Below, one piece after another: positions 7,438 to 16,179 of a stretch of 41,461 bases of DNA; positions within the stretch are counted from its first letter, which is position 1, and each line of letters begins with the position of its first letter. Source of the stretch: Clostridia bacterium (GTDB lineage: Bacteria > Bacillota > Clostridia > Oscillospirales > Acutalibacteraceae); NCBI GenBank assembly GCA_017517665.1, contig JAFWYP010000051.1, positions 1 through 41,461 on the forward strand, given 5' to 3'. The notes under the pieces were generated by a model. The model did no database searches and was not told the DNA's origin. It worked only from the letters and a program-made list of their open reading frames with translations. The position numbers and the translations under genes are program-made.

Positions 7438-8619
7438 TTGAACAAGAATTCATCCGATAATCCGGTTCTTTCCAAAAAAGAAAGAGCAGAGCGTGCTATC
7501 AATGAAGCGGCAATGAAAGCACATAATGCTAAAAATACAGATAGCTATGAAGAACTGGCGAAAGAGTTATACAAAGTTGTCAGTATCGAATATTCGAATT
7601 ATCTGGAGGAAACTGTTGCCGCGGGAGCAAAGTTTGTCTGCTTGGCGGATAAAAGAAACACCAAGGAATATGACATTTTTTCTGACAAAACGATGCTGAT
7701 GTCAGACCTGTATTTCTGCGCAGTTCGTGACATACGGTTTCTGATGAACAAAATTGAAAACTTTGAACCTGAAAAAGTTCACGACCATTCTTTTTTAACT
7801 TATTTTCATTCATCGGTAAAGAAAGCACTCGGAATAGAATCAAACAGGGAAAAAACAAAAACGCAGAATGTAGGTCTTACCCATATTTATTCTGACCAAA
7901 AACGCGATCCCCAACTGGTTAAAAGGTTTTATAACTTTATTGAAAGTGCAAATGGTTATGACGTTAATTATGGAGCAATAAAGGCTTTTTGCAAAGCAAT
8001 GTTTGAAGAAGAAAAACAAATGAATGAAGATGAAGAAAAAGCAATGAAAGAATATGAAGAAAAAGTAATCAAGGAATATGAAGAAAGAGTAAACAGAGCC
8101 TTGGTTGCCAACGCAAACGGAAAGGTTGAGTTTGTTTACACAGGAATGGAAGATGATGATGACATCTCTTATTCGCCGTTTGATTGTTATTCTTTTAAAC
8201 AGAACGAAATACAGGAAGCAGAAAATAATGCAATCAAGATTGATGCTGTTCTTTTGAAAATCAACGAAATTTTTTCAAGGGATATACTGAGTGAAAAAAG
8301 AAAAAAGATATATTCCGCATGGATCACTGCTCGCTTCATAGAGGAAATGGTCAAAGAAACAAAAAGCATAAACAAATATATTTCGCTGAGTGATACTATC
8401 GAAAATCATTTTGACGATATTAACCTGAAGGCAAAAAAGGAAATCTATGCAAGCGGAAAATATCTTTGCATTTATCCCGAAGTTTTTGATTACGTTTCAG
8501 AACATAAAAAAAGAGTTTTGCCAAAAGATATTGCGGAATTTTTTGGCTGCACGACTGCTTATATAACCAAAGTTGTCAATGAAGTAAATGATATGCTTAA
8601 TAAAGAACAGTTTCTTTAA
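7438..8619 (+). CDS. Putative sigma-factor-like or HTH regulator
   Basis: TTG 7438 is chosen because GGGGGTGA (7425-7432) lies at ideal distance; GTG 7429 is the alternative. The 393-residue protein has an N-terminal helical region (YEELAKELYKVVSIEYSN, then MLMSDLYFCAVRDIRFLMNK, then FLTYFHSSVKKALG) reminiscent of sigma-70 region 2/3 (F-x-x-Y-h). A highly charged coiled stretch with repeated Glu/Lys (EDEEKAMKEYEEKVIKEYEE) follows. A C-terminal HTH (LPKDIAEFFGCTTAYITKVV, near 355-380) could serve as region 4. No enzymatic motif is seen. As the last gene of the operon it may direct transcription of the peptide cassette. DNA binding is likely; the sigma assignment is tentative. Confidence 0.45.
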   Translation: MNKNSSDNPVLSKKERAERAINEAAMKAHNAKNTDSYEELAKELYKVVSIEYSNYLEETVAAGAKFVCLADKRNTKEYDIFSDKTMLMSDLYFCAVRDIRFLMNKIENFEPEKVHDHSFLTYFHSSVKKALGIESNREKTKTQNVGLTHIYSDQKRDPQLVKRFYNFIESANGYDVNYGAIKAFCKAMFEEEKQMNEDEEKAMKEYEEKVIKEYEERVNRALVANANGKVEFVYTGMEDDDDISYSPFDCYSFKQNEIQEAENNAIKIDAVLLKINEIFSRDILSEKRKKIYSAWITARFIEEMVKETKSINKYISLSDTIENHFDDINLKAKKEIYASGKYLCIYPEVFDYVSEHKKRVLPKDIAEFFGCTTAYITKVVNEVNDMLNKEQFL

Positions 8620-8638
8620 TCAAAAAAATTAAGCAGTC

Positions 8639-8671
8639 AGCCGCCATTTCATTTTGAAATGGCGGCTTTTA
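8639..8671 (+). terminator. Terminator of the NTPase-HEPN-CARF operon
   Basis: AGCCGCCATTTCA (8639-8651) and TGAAATGGCGGCT (8655-8667) form a perfect 13-bp stem with a 3-nt loop, followed by TTTTA. It ends the four-gene operon 20 nt after its last stop. Confidence 0.85.
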
Positions 8672-8722
8672 CAGTAAAACATTTACTTAATACGAGACTT
8701 GCGGATTTATACAAATTTTACC

Positions 8723-8751
8723 TTGACAAAATTTTTGAAAAGATATATTAT
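8723..8751 (+). promoter_or_regulatory. Consensus promoter for the leader RNA and recombinase
   Basis: TTGACA (8723-8728) and TATTAT (8746-8751) have a 17-bp spacer. This is among the best housekeeping promoters in the window. It lies ~450 nt upstream of the recombinase reading frame, so transcription yields an unusually long leader or a separate RNA. Confidence 0.75.
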
Positions 8752-8756
8752 AAAAT

Positions 8757-9190
8757 CAACCGAACAATTGTTCTGTCGATGAAACAGTAGTTTTGATTTT
8801 TATAAAAAAGCATAAGCTTCGGAGAAGCACCGCTTGAAATGATTTTGCAAAAAATATTTCAATTTGTGGGGCTTGGGGTTATCCCCAACAAGCGGCAAAA
8901 AGAGTTGTGCAAAAATTTGATTTTTTCAAATTTGGGTACCCACTTGCCCTGCTTGCTAAGTTAGTGAACGGTTGAAAATCGGAACAACTTGCAAGCGGCA
9001 TTTTGCAAGTTTGTGTTCACATTTGCCTTGCTTGCCAAATTAGTGCAAGCAATAAAATCAACGGAATATCAAGGTTTTTACAGTAGCAGCAGTGCTGTGG
9101 TGATGTGGGAAATTTATTTTCCATATTTCCACGGTTGCAAATAATTAAGTGAATCCGAAGAAGAACATATAATCAAATTTTTAGGAGGCG
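8757..9190 (+). ncRNA. Structured non-coding leader or ncRNA upstream of the recombinase
   Basis: About 430 nt follow the consensus promoter without a plausible gene. Several clean hairpins are visible: TTGGGG/CCCCAA (8873-8878, 8883-8888), AAATTTGA/TCAAATTT (8913-8920, 8926-8933), and CTTGCAA/TTGCAAG (8988-8994, 9003-9009), plus a GGTACC-centred palindrome near 8935-8942. Two imperfect ~27-nt direct repeats occur at 8941-8966 and 9018-9045, both ending TTAGTG. No known riboswitch or RNA family is recognised. It could be a regulatory leader of the recombinase, a recombination site, or an independent RNA. Base-pairing is seen; RNA function is inferred. Confidence 0.45.
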
Positions 9191-9197
9191 ATAAAAA

Positions 9198-10718
9198 ATA
9201 AACGTAGTAATCTACGCAAGATTTTCAAGTCACAGTCAGACGGAGCAATCAATCGAAGGTCAGCTGAAAGTATGCTATGAGTATGCCGCCGCCAACGGTC
9301 ATTATGTTATTGATGAGTATATTGACAGAGCGCAAAGCGGAACGTCTGATAACCGAACGGCATTTCAGCAGATGATAGCTGACAGCGACAGACGAACTTT
9401 TGAAGCGGTGCTTGTTTATCAGCTTGACAGATTTGCAAGAAACAGATATGACAGTGCAATCAACAAAGCGAAACTGAAAAAGAACGGCGTGCGTGTTATC
9501 TCCGCAAAGGAAAACATAACGGATGATGCGTCGGGAATTCTTGTTGAAGGTGTTCTCGAAAGTATGGCGGAATATTATTCGGCAGAGCTTTCGCAAAAGA
9601 TTCGCAGAGGAATGGATATCAACGCACAGAAATGTCTTTCGAACGGCAGTCTGCCCGGTTTGGGATTCAAGGTTGATGCGGACAGAAAATTCTATATTGA
9701 TCCCGAAGCAGCAGCTGTTGTCAGAGAGATTTACGAGCGTTATGCAAGCGGCGAAACTGTCGCAGAAATCAACAGAGATCTGAATGCAAGACAAATCAAA
9801 ACCGCACACGGAAAAGAGTTCAATAAAAACAGTCTGCACCGTATTCTGCGAAACAAACGATACATCGGAGTTTATCTTTACAAGGATATGGAAATCCCCG
9901 GCGGTATGCCGAGGATAATCGAAGATGAATTATTTGAAAGAGTCCAGCATATTCTCAACAAGAACAAGCAGGCTCCCGGCAGAACAAGAGGCAAAGAAGA
10001 ATATCTGCTGACAACAAAACTTTTCTGCGGATATTGCAGAGAGATGATGACGGGTTACGGCGGAACAAGCCGAAACAAAAATGCTTATCACTACTATTCC
10101 TGCAAAAATTCAAGAAAAAAGCTTTGTGATAAAAAGATAGTTCAAAAAGAAAAGATTGAGGACAGAGTTGTTTCGGTGTGCCGCAAATTGCTGACGGATG
10201 AAAACATCGAAAAGATTTCGAAGTCGGTAGCGGCGGCGTGTCAGGCGGATTATGACGGCTCAGGTGTCAAAAGAATAAAAGCCGCCATCCGGGAAACGGA
10301 AGCGGCAATAGAAAATCTGTGGATTGCCCTTGAAAAAGGACAGTCGGTTGATATGATAACCGAGCGAATCGAAAAGCGCAAAGCCGAAAAAGCCGAGCTT
10401 GAAGCACAGCTTGCAATCGAAATGAACAAGCAGGTTATTTACACAGAGCCTCAGATCAGACACTATCTGATTTCACTTCGCACAGGTGACTTGAACGACA
10501 TAAACATCCGCCGAGGATTTATAAATATCTTCGTGCGGGCGATTTATCTCTACGATGACAAGATGACGATTTATCTCAACAGCGGTGATAAAGAAACGGT
10601 CATTGATGACATATTAATAGATGAAACAGAGGAGTATTTTGACTCTCTGAATTCTGCTTTAAACGGTGGTTCTGCTGTGGTTGCATCTGTTCCACCATCA
10701 AAAAACCGAGTCTGTTAA
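9198..10718 (+). CDS. Large serine recombinase, apparent ATA start
   Basis: The full catalytic domain is encoded only if translation begins at ATA 9198: VVIYARFSSHSQTEQSIEGQ carries the invariant Y-x-R-x-S with catalytic Ser10. A TAGGAGG site (9182-9188) sits 9 nt upstream of ATA, and an in-frame stop at 9192-9194 excludes any earlier start. The first in-frame ATG is 9372, which would remove the catalytic Ser. The rest is typical: resolvase domain to ~150, recombinase domain, a zinc ribbon (CGYCREMM through YYSCKNSRKKLC), and a C-terminal coiled coil. The 506-residue length suits integrases of conjugative or defence islands. The stop lies inside the terminator stem. The gene probably mobilised the adjacent island. 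Confidence 0.85.
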   Translation: MNVVIYARFSSHSQTEQSIEGQLKVCYEYAAANGHYVIDEYIDRAQSGTSDNRTAFQQMIADSDRRTFEAVLVYQLDRFARNRYDSAINKAKLKKNGVRVISAKENITDDASGILVEGVLESMAEYYSAELSQKIRRGMDINAQKCLSNGSLPGLGFKVDADRKFYIDPEAAAVVREIYERYASGETVAEINRDLNARQIKTAHGKEFNKNSLHRILRNKRYIGVYLYKDMEIPGGMPRIIEDELFERVQHILNKNKQAPGRTRGKEEYLLTTKLFCGYCREMMTGYGGTSRNKNAYHYYSCKNSRKKLCDKKIVQKEKIEDRVVSVCRKLLTDENIEKISKSVAAACQADYDGSGVKRIKAAIRETEAAIENLWIALEKGQSVDMITERIEKRKAEKAELEAQLAIEMNKQVIYTEPQIRHYLISLRTGDLNDINIRRGFINIFVRAIYLYDDKMTIYLNSGDKETVIDDILIDETEEYFDSLNSALNGGSAVVASVPPSKNRVC

Positions 10719-10735
10719 TTCAGACTCGGTTTTTG
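10701..10735 (+). terminator. Terminator overlapping the recombinase stop
   Basis: AAAAACCGAGTCTG (10701-10714) pairs with CAGACTCGGTTTTT (10721-10734). The recombinase TAA (10716-10718) lies in the loop. It may also serve the converging leftward DUF362 gene, whose stop is at 10736. Confidence 0.85.
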
Positions 10736-11596
10736 TTATACCTCAATAAGCTTATATTCTCTTGTGCCGTAGCCGAGGTCGGCGGCGGATTCAATGGTGC
10801 GTATGCCGTTGCGGCTTTCGATTCTTTCGATAAGATGGGGTTTTCCGGGGTCGGATGATGCATAAACAAGGTCAATGCAAGCTTGGTCAATTGCAATCGG
10901 GTCATCGGAAACAAGAATGCCGATATCTGCAATGCAGGGGTCTTCCGCTTTTGCACAGCAGTCGCAGTCAACGCTCATGTTTTTCATAACGTTAACATAA
11001 ACAATGTTGCCGTTGAACCAATCAACAACGGATTTTGCGGCATCTGCCATGGAGTCGAGGAATGAATCATGGTCGGAAGTCCAGAAGTTTGCAGGGTCGC
11101 CCACTCCGTGAATATATCCCTTGCCGTATGACGAAGCAACGCCGATTGAAAGCTGCTTTATCGCACCGCCGTAGCCGCCCATGGGATGACCCTTGAAATG
11201 AGAAAGAACAAGCATAGAATCGTAATTAGCAATGTTTTTGCCTACGAAATTTTTCTTGATTTTTTTGCCTTCGGGAATTTCAAGCTCAAGGTCGGGACCT
11301 TCGGCGTCAAGAAGGTCAACGGGAAAAACATCCCAGCCATGCTCTTTAAAAAGCTCCAGATGCTTTCCGGTGGTGTTTCTTGCGCCGTCATAAGCGGTGT
11401 TGCATTCCGTGACCGTTCCGCCTACATGGTCGATAATCGGCTTCCAGAAATCGGGCTTGAGGAAATTCTGATTTCCCTTTTCGCCTGAATGAACCTTGAT
11501 TGCAACTCTGCCTTCAAGCTCCTTGCCGAGCATTTTATAAAGCTCAAGCACCTTTTCGGGTGTTATTGTTTTTGAAAAATAAACATTTGCGCTCAT
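10736..11596 (-). CDS. DUF362 domain protein
   Basis: The protein has 286 residues from ATG 11596, chosen because AGGAAGGAGAG lies just upstream; a longer frame to 11662 has no ribosome site. DUF362 features seen are an N-terminal IKVHSGEKGNQNFL, an alpha/beta core with MLVLSHFKGHPMGGYGGAIK, and a late DCDCCAKAEDPCIADIG segment rich in Cys. DUF362 proteins are often fused to or partnered with 4Fe-4S ferredoxin domains; here no separate ferredoxin motif is seen. The biochemical role of the family is not established. It diverges from the glycerophosphodiesterase gene at 11714, with promoters for both in the 118-bp gap. Confidence 0.8.
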   Translation of the reverse strand: MSANVYFSKTITPEKVLELYKMLGKELEGRVAIKVHSGEKGNQNFLKPDFWKPIIDHVGGTVTECNTAYDGARNTTGKHLELFKEHGWDVFPVDLLDAEGPDLELEIPEGKKIKKNFVGKNIANYDSMLVLSHFKGHPMGGYGGAIKQLSIGVASSYGKGYIHGVGDPANFWTSDHDSFLDSMADAAKSVVDWFNGNIVYVNVMKNMSVDCDCCAKAEDPCIADIGILVSDDPIAIDQACIDLVYASSDPGKPHLIERIESRNGIRTIESAADLGYGTREYKLIEV

Positions 11597-11621
11597 ATAA
11601 TCTCTCCTTCCTGATAATACT

Positions 11622-11650
11622 ATGCTACCATATTTTGTTTGATAATTCAA
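11622..11650 (-). promoter_or_regulatory. Promoter of the DUF362 gene
   Basis: Read leftward, TTGAAT (11650-11645) and TAGCAT (11627-11622) have a 17-bp spacer and a TG one base before the -10. They lie ~25 bp upstream of the start codon. Confidence 0.55.
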
Positions 11651-11655
11651 GATAA

Positions 11656-11684
11656 TTGACATTTATATTGCGGAGTGATAAACT
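11656..11684 (+). promoter_or_regulatory. Promoter of the glycerophosphodiesterase gene
   Basis: TTGACA (11656-11661) and TAAACT (11679-11684) are 17 bp apart, 30 bp before the ATG at 11714. This promoter is back to back with that of the DUF362 gene. Confidence 0.6.
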
Positions 11685-11713
11685 GAAAGCATAATTTTCA
11701 GGAGGATAATATT

Positions 11714-12415
11714 ATGTCAGATAAAAAAGTATGTATGATTGCTCACAGAGGCTACAGCTCAAAATATCCCGATAACACCGAAATCGCTTTTATCAAGGCG
11801 GCGGAAAACGGTTCGGGCGGTGCTGAAACCGATGTGCGTATAACTAAAGACGGAATTTTTGTTACAAACCACAACGACGAAGTAACATTCATTGACGGCA
11901 CGGAAATGCTTGTTGCTGAGCACACTTTTGCCGAGCTTACCCAAAAGCCTTTGGAAAATGACGAATCCGACGATGTTGTTTATCTCTGCACGTTTGAACG
12001 TTATCTTGAAATCATGAGAGATAACAACATGATTTGCTTCATCGAGCTTAAGGGTGAATATACCGATGAGCAGGTCAGAGCCGTTTTTGAGCTGTGCGAA
12101 AAAGTTTATGACCTCAAAAAATGCATCATGCAGTCATTTGAATTTGATAATCTTATCAAGGCTCACGAAATGTTCCCCGAACTTCCGCTCATGCTTACCT
12201 ACGGCTCATCGAAGGATGATTATAAGCGCTGCCTTGAATACGGATTTTCTCTTGATGCATATTATAAAAATACAACCGAAGAAATGATTAAGGAATTCCA
12301 TGACAAAGGTCTCGAGGTTGCTCTCTGGACAGTCAACGATAAGGTTGCTCTTGATTACTGCCTTACTCTCGGCGTTGATTATATCGAATCGGATGTTTTC
12401 GGCGGAATTGAATAA
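11714..12415 (+). CDS. Glycerophosphodiester phosphodiesterase
   Basis: This is a 233-residue GDPD-family TIM-barrel enzyme that hydrolyses glycerophosphodiesters to glycerol-3-phosphate and an alcohol. Diagnostic parts are MIAHRGYSS (catalytic His11-Arg12), the metal-binding ETDVRITKDG with Glu and Asp, and NHNDE in place of the usual x-H-D. Later strands are CFIELKGEY, IMQSFE and VALWTVND near the C-terminus. No signal peptide is present, so it is cytosolic like UgpQ. CAGGAGGA lies 8 nt before the ATG. Single-gene unit with its own promoter and terminator. The family is certain; the exact substrate is not. Confidence 0.9.
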   Translation: MSDKKVCMIAHRGYSSKYPDNTEIAFIKAAENGSGGAETDVRITKDGIFVTNHNDEVTFIDGTEMLVAEHTFAELTQKPLENDESDDVVYLCTFERYLEIMRDNNMICFIELKGEYTDEQVRAVFELCEKVYDLKKCIMQSFEFDNLIKAHEMFPELPLMLTYGSSKDDYKRCLEYGFSLDAYYKNTTEEMIKEFHDKGLEVALWTVNDKVALDYCLTLGVDYIESDVFGGIE

Positions 12416-12424
12416 AATTCTGAA

Positions 12425-12451
12425 GAGGTTGCCCAAGCAGCCTCTTTTTTT
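12425..12451 (+). terminator. Terminator after the glycerophosphodiesterase gene
   Basis: GAGGTTGC (12425-12432) pairs with GCAGCCTC (12437-12444), with one G-T wobble, followed by seven T residues. Confidence 0.8.
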
Positions 12452-12517
12452 GTGAGTGTTTTGCCGCATTTGCGCGAATAATATATGAATATTAATTTAT
12501 TCGTAATATTTTTTTAA

Positions 12518-12546
12518 TTGTTTTTTTATTTAGAAAGTGGTATAAT
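12518..12546 (+). promoter_or_regulatory. Promoter of the FAD oxidoreductase operon
   Basis: TTGTTT (12518-12523), a 17-bp spacer and TATAAT (12541-12546) preceded by TGG give an extended -10. It lies 42 bp before the ATG at 12588. Confidence 0.65.
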
Positions 12547-12587
12547 CTAAAACAGCATAAAATTACCATTTGAATGGGGGAAAATAC

Positions 12588-14153
12588 ATGAAAAAGTGTA
12601 TTATTATCGGCGGCGGTCCTGCAGGTCTTACGGCGGGATATGAACTGCTGAAAAATTCGGACGAATATGAAGTTGTTATTCTTGAACAGAGCGATGTTCT
12701 CGGCGGTATTTCGAGAACGGTCAGACACAACGGCAACAGAATGGATATCGGCGGTCACAGATTCTTTTCAAAAGATAAATCCGTAACCGATTTCTGGGCA
12801 AGCCTTATGCCTGTTCAGGGTGCGCAGTCATTTGACGATAAGCTTCTCGGAAGAGAAAAGCCTCTTGCTTCCGGCGGACCCGATCCCGAAAAAGAGGACA
12901 GGGTAATGCTTATCCGCCGCCGTATTTCGAGAATTTATTATCTTAATAAATTTTTTGATTATCCCATTACCATGAAGCCGCAGACCTTCATCAACATGGG
13001 TCTTGTCAAAACGGTAAAGGCAGGCTGCAGCTATCTCAAATCAACCGTAAGCAAGAAAGAGGAAAACTCGCTCGAGAATTTCTATATAAACCGCTTCGGC
13101 AAGGTGCTCTATTCCATGTTTTTTGAGGGTTACACCGAAAAACTCTGGGGCAGACATCCGAGCGAAATTTCCGCCGATTGGGGTGCACAGCGCGTTAAAG
13201 GTCTTTCAATTCTTGCGGTTATCAAGGATATGCTTTCAAAGCTTGTTCCGAATAAGGACAGAAAGGTTGAAACTTCTCTTATCGAAGAATTCCAGTATCC
13301 GAAATTCGGCCCCGGTCAGCTCTGGGAAACCGTCGGTGCGGAATTTGAGAAAATGGGCGGCAAAATTATTTATAACAGCAAAGTAACCGATATTGATATT
13401 GCAAACGGCAAGGTGAACAGTGTTAAATGCGAAAACGGCGAAACCTTTGACGGTGATATCTTTATTTCTTCAATGCCCGTCAAAGACCTTGTTGCAGGCA
13501 TGGGAGAAACCGTACCCGAAGCACCCGCCGAAATCGCAAAGGGCTTGCCTTACAGAGATTTCGTAACCGTTGGTCTGCTTCTTGATAAACTCAATCTCAA
13601 AAATGAAACGGGTATAAAAACACTCAATAATATTGTTCCCGATTGCTGGATTTATGTTCAGGATGTGGGAGTGAAGCTCGGCAGAATTCAGATTTTTAAC
13701 AACTGGTCGCCTTATCTTGTCAAAGACCCCGAAAACACCGTGTGGATAGGTCTTGAATATTTCTGCGACGAGGGTGATTCGTTCTGGAACATGAACGAAA
13801 AGGAATGTGTTAATTTTGCAGTAAATGAGCTTAAAAAGATGGGTGTTATCGCTTCTGATGCAAGAGTGCTGGACAGCCACCGAGAAAAGGTGCAGAAGGC
13901 ATATCCCGCATACTTCGACACTTATGACAGAATTGGCGAGCTTGTTGAATATCTTGACACATTTGAAAATCTTTACTGTGTCGGCAGAAACGGTCAGCAC
14001 AGATACAACAATATGGACCACTCAATGGTTACGTCGTTTGAAACCGTTTCCAATATCGTAAGCGGCAAGAAAACGAAGGAAAACATCTGGAGTGTCAACA
14101 CCGAAGCTGAATATCATGAGGAGTCAAATGATGAAAACGGCAAAAAGCAATAA
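12588..14153 (+). CDS. FAD-dependent oxidoreductase of the protoporphyrinogen oxidase/UGM-like type
   Basis: The protein has 521 residues. The N-terminal dinucleotide-binding motif [17 protein letters not shown] is followed by a Glu at the end of strand 2 (VVILEQSD). [27 protein letters not shown] and EGYTEKLWG are typical of a bacterial FAD/amine-oxidase-like subgroup often annotated as protoporphyrinogen oxidase or UDP-galactopyranose mutase-like. The C-terminus holds the second FAD contact, [23 protein letters not shown] 12588 follows GGGGGA; a TTG at 12570 is rejected. No heme genes are nearby. Two polytopic membrane proteins follow with overlap, so a role in envelope glycan or lipid-linked sugar modification is more likely than heme synthesis; that is inference from context. 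Confidence 0.75.
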   Translation: MKKCIIIGGGPAGLTAGYELLKNSDEYEVVILEQSDVLGGISRTVRHNGNRMDIGGHRFFSKDKSVTDFWASLMPVQGAQSFDDKLLGREKPLASGGPDPEKEDRVMLIRRRISRIYYLNKFFDYPITMKPQTFINMGLVKTVKAGCSYLKSTVSKKEENSLENFYINRFGKVLYSMFFEGYTEKLWGRHPSEISADWGAQRVKGLSILAVIKDMLSKLVPNKDRKVETSLIEEFQYPKFGPGQLWETVGAEFEKMGGKIIYNSKVTDIDIANGKVNSVKCENGETFDGDIFISSMPVKDLVAGMGETVPEAPAEIAKGLPYRDFVTVGLLLDKLNLKNETGIKTLNNIVPDCWIYVQDVGVKLGRIQIFNNWSPYLVKDPENTVWIGLEYFCDEGDSFWNMNEKECVNFAVNELKKMGVIASDARVLDSHREKVQKAYPAYFDTYDRIGELVEYLDTFENLYCVGRNGQHRYNNMDHSMVTSFETVSNIVSGKKTKENIWSVNTEAEYHEESNDENGKKQ

Positions 14154-16170
14154 ATTATTTGTTGCCGTCATAGGTGTTATCGGTATTTTTTTCCTTGAAA
14201 TTTTGCTTTCCAATTTTGTGTGGTTTGCTTATGCGGCAGGCAAAACGGATGCTGTTGATGTCAAAGCCGCCGAGGGCGAAGTTTTTACAGTCAGTCCCGA
14301 ATCGCCATTTGTCGATGTTGAATGCGAGAGCATAACGCTCAATTCAATAGTCTTCACAATAAATGCAACAGAGGAGCTTTATTCCGATATCCTTGCAACC
14401 GTGAATTTTTATGTGTTTGACGAAAACAATATCACGAGCGCAACAATGATAAGAAGCGAAAAAATCACTGTTGGCAATATTCCGAGGAAATACAGATTTT
14501 ATCTCAATTCCCGAGGCGACATGAGTGGCTTCAGCGTTGAGATTAAGGATATTGATACGGAGTGTGCGGTTTCGGATATAGTTATAAATCCGCAATACGA
14601 ATTCTCGTTCAACGCTCTGAGATTTTCCGTTATGCTTTTGGCAGCGGCACTTGTTTTTCTTGCAAAATCACCTAACGGCAAGCGTCTGCGCGATGAAATG
14701 ACTTTTGCTCATGCGGGAGTTATTTCCTGCGCTGTTTGCTGCGGTGCGGCAATTCTCATGTGGTCGTTTGCGGCGTCAGGTGAGTCAGGCTCATATATTT
14801 CGTATCCGCTTGACGGAGAAATCAAATATTATTCTCCCTACATACAGCAGCTCGATGCATTCATAAAGGGACAGATACACCTCGATATTCAGCCGTCTGC
14901 AGAGCTTCTTGCTCTCGGGAATCCTTATACCCCCGATAACAGAGAGGGGATAGAATTTGTTTATGACAGGGCATTTTTCGGCGGCAGGTATTATTCATAT
15001 TTCGGAATAGCTCCGATACTTGTATTCTATTATCCGTACTATCTTATAACGGGAAATATTCCCGCAGACAGCTCTGTTATGGGATTTTTCTCGCTGATAA
15101 CGGCATTGTTTTTGCCTCTTTCCGTTGTTGAATGGTGCAAATTCAGAAAATCGGGTATGCGCCCGTGGCTTTCGTGCGTTGTTGCCGCAGGTGCATATTT
15201 TGCAAGCGGTGCTCTGATTATTCAGAGGGGCAGGGCGGCATTTTATTATGTTGCAAGTCTTGCGGCAATGGCTTTTGCGTCGGCATATCTTTTCTGGCTT
15301 ATAAAAGCACTCGGGTCAAAGAAAATCAAGCGTGCGGTTTCTATGCTTTTGGCGGGAAGCTGTTTTTCACTCGGATTTCTTTCAAGAATCAACACCGTTT
15401 TACCTCTTGCAATCGTGACGGCGGTGTTTATAGTTATCTATTTGATTAACGCAATAAAAGAAAAGAAATTTGCCGCTTTTGTCGGTGATATGCTTCCTCT
15501 CGGAATTCCCGTTGCGGCATCTCTTGTTTTTTCACTTTATTATAACTACATCCGTTTCGGCGAGATTTTTCAATTCGGAACGGACTATCAGCTTACTCTT
15601 GCGAATGCATCGCTCTATGATGCAGGTGCAAACGGTATAATTCCTGCATTATTCCATTATTTTCTTCAGCCCTTCAGCGTTTCAAACGAATTTCCTTATC
15701 TTACATTCTCTTATCTTGCCCTGAGGGATTACGGTAAGCAGGTTTATATCGACAGCAATTTCGGTGTTTTTGCCATGCCGTTTATGCTGTCGCTTCTTCT
15801 GAGCGTTGTTCTTTTCAAAAGCAAAAAAATATCCCGCAGCGGCAAAATAATGCTTGCTTCTTCGCTTATTGCATTGTTTGTAACGGCATATCTCAATTTT
15901 TGCTACGGCGGAGTTATTTTCAGATATACGGCAGACCTTACCGTGCTTGCGGCATTTACCGCGGCGGCGGTCATCTCCGAAATCTGCCTTATTCTCCAAA
16001 GGAATTATCATGCTTATGTTTCGTGTGCGGCAAAGAAGAGCGTGTGCGGACTGACGGCATCAACGGCGGCTGTTTCCGTTCTTGCTTCGGTTATGCTTAA
16101 CGGAAACCTTGTTTCGTTTTATCCTGCTGTGCACACCGCAATAAGAGATTTCTTTGTTTTCTGGAATTGA
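14131..16170 (+). CDS. Large polytopic membrane protein, probable GT-C-like glycosyltransferase
   Basis: The protein has 679 residues. ATG 14131 lies 7 nt after GAGGAG (14118-14123) and overlaps the oxidoreductase gene by 23 nt. A first membrane helix (residues ~10-35) is followed by a ~130-residue extracytoplasmic beta-rich domain, then roughly ten membrane helices from ~165 to the end. A loop region has [14 protein letters not shown] and [17 protein letters not shown]. Such Asp and aromatic-rich first-loop segments are common in GT-C fold lipid-linked sugar transferases. No family is certain. Its position between the FAD enzyme and a second polytopic protein supports an envelope glycan role. 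Confidence 0.6.
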   Translation: MKTAKSNKLFVAVIGVIGIFFLEILLSNFVWFAYAAGKTDAVDVKAAEGEVFTVSPESPFVDVECESITLNSIVFTINATEELYSDILATVNFYVFDENNITSATMIRSEKITVGNIPRKYRFYLNSRGDMSGFSVEIKDIDTECAVSDIVINPQYEFSFNALRFSVMLLAAALVFLAKSPNGKRLRDEMTFAHAGVISCAVCCGAAILMWSFAASGESGSYISYPLDGEIKYYSPYIQQLDAFIKGQIHLDIQPSAELLALGNPYTPDNREGIEFVYDRAFFGGRYYSYFGIAPILVFYYPYYLITGNIPADSSVMGFFSLITALFLPLSVVEWCKFRKSGMRPWLSCVVAAGAYFASGALIIQRGRAAFYYVASLAAMAFASAYLFWLIKALGSKKIKRAVSMLLAGSCFSLGFLSRINTVLPLAIVTAVFIVIYLINAIKEKKFAAFVGDMLPLGIPVAASLVFSLYYNYIRFGEIFQFGTDYQLTLANASLYDAGANGIIPALFHYFLQPFSVSNEFPYLTFSYLALRDYGKQVYIDSNFGVFAMPFMLSLLLSVVLFKSKKISRSGKIMLASSLIALFVTAYLNFCYGGVIFRYTADLTVLAAFTAAAVISEICLILQRNYHAYVSCAAKKSVCGLTASTAAVSVLASVMLNGNLVSFYPAVHTAIRDFFVFWN

Positions 16171-16179
16171 GGGTGAATT

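Noticed and set aside
8941-9045. Two ~27-nt direct repeats considered as the start of a CRISPR array.
   Set aside because: There are only two diverged copies, the spacing is irregular and no cas genes are present. They are better treated as part of a structured leader.
9249-9839. A 196-codon leftward frame opposite the recombinase.
   Set aside because: It is an antisense shadow of a clearly conserved recombinase domain, with no ribosome site.
12570-12587. TTG at 12570 as start of the FAD oxidoreductase.
   Set aside because: GGGGGA lies between it and ATG 12588, and the dinucleotide-binding strand begins right after 12588.
12588-14153. Calling the FAD enzyme hemY/hemG (protoporphyrinogen oxidase).
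   Set aside because: There are no heme-pathway neighbours, and the context is envelope membrane proteins. Only the broad FAD family is supported.
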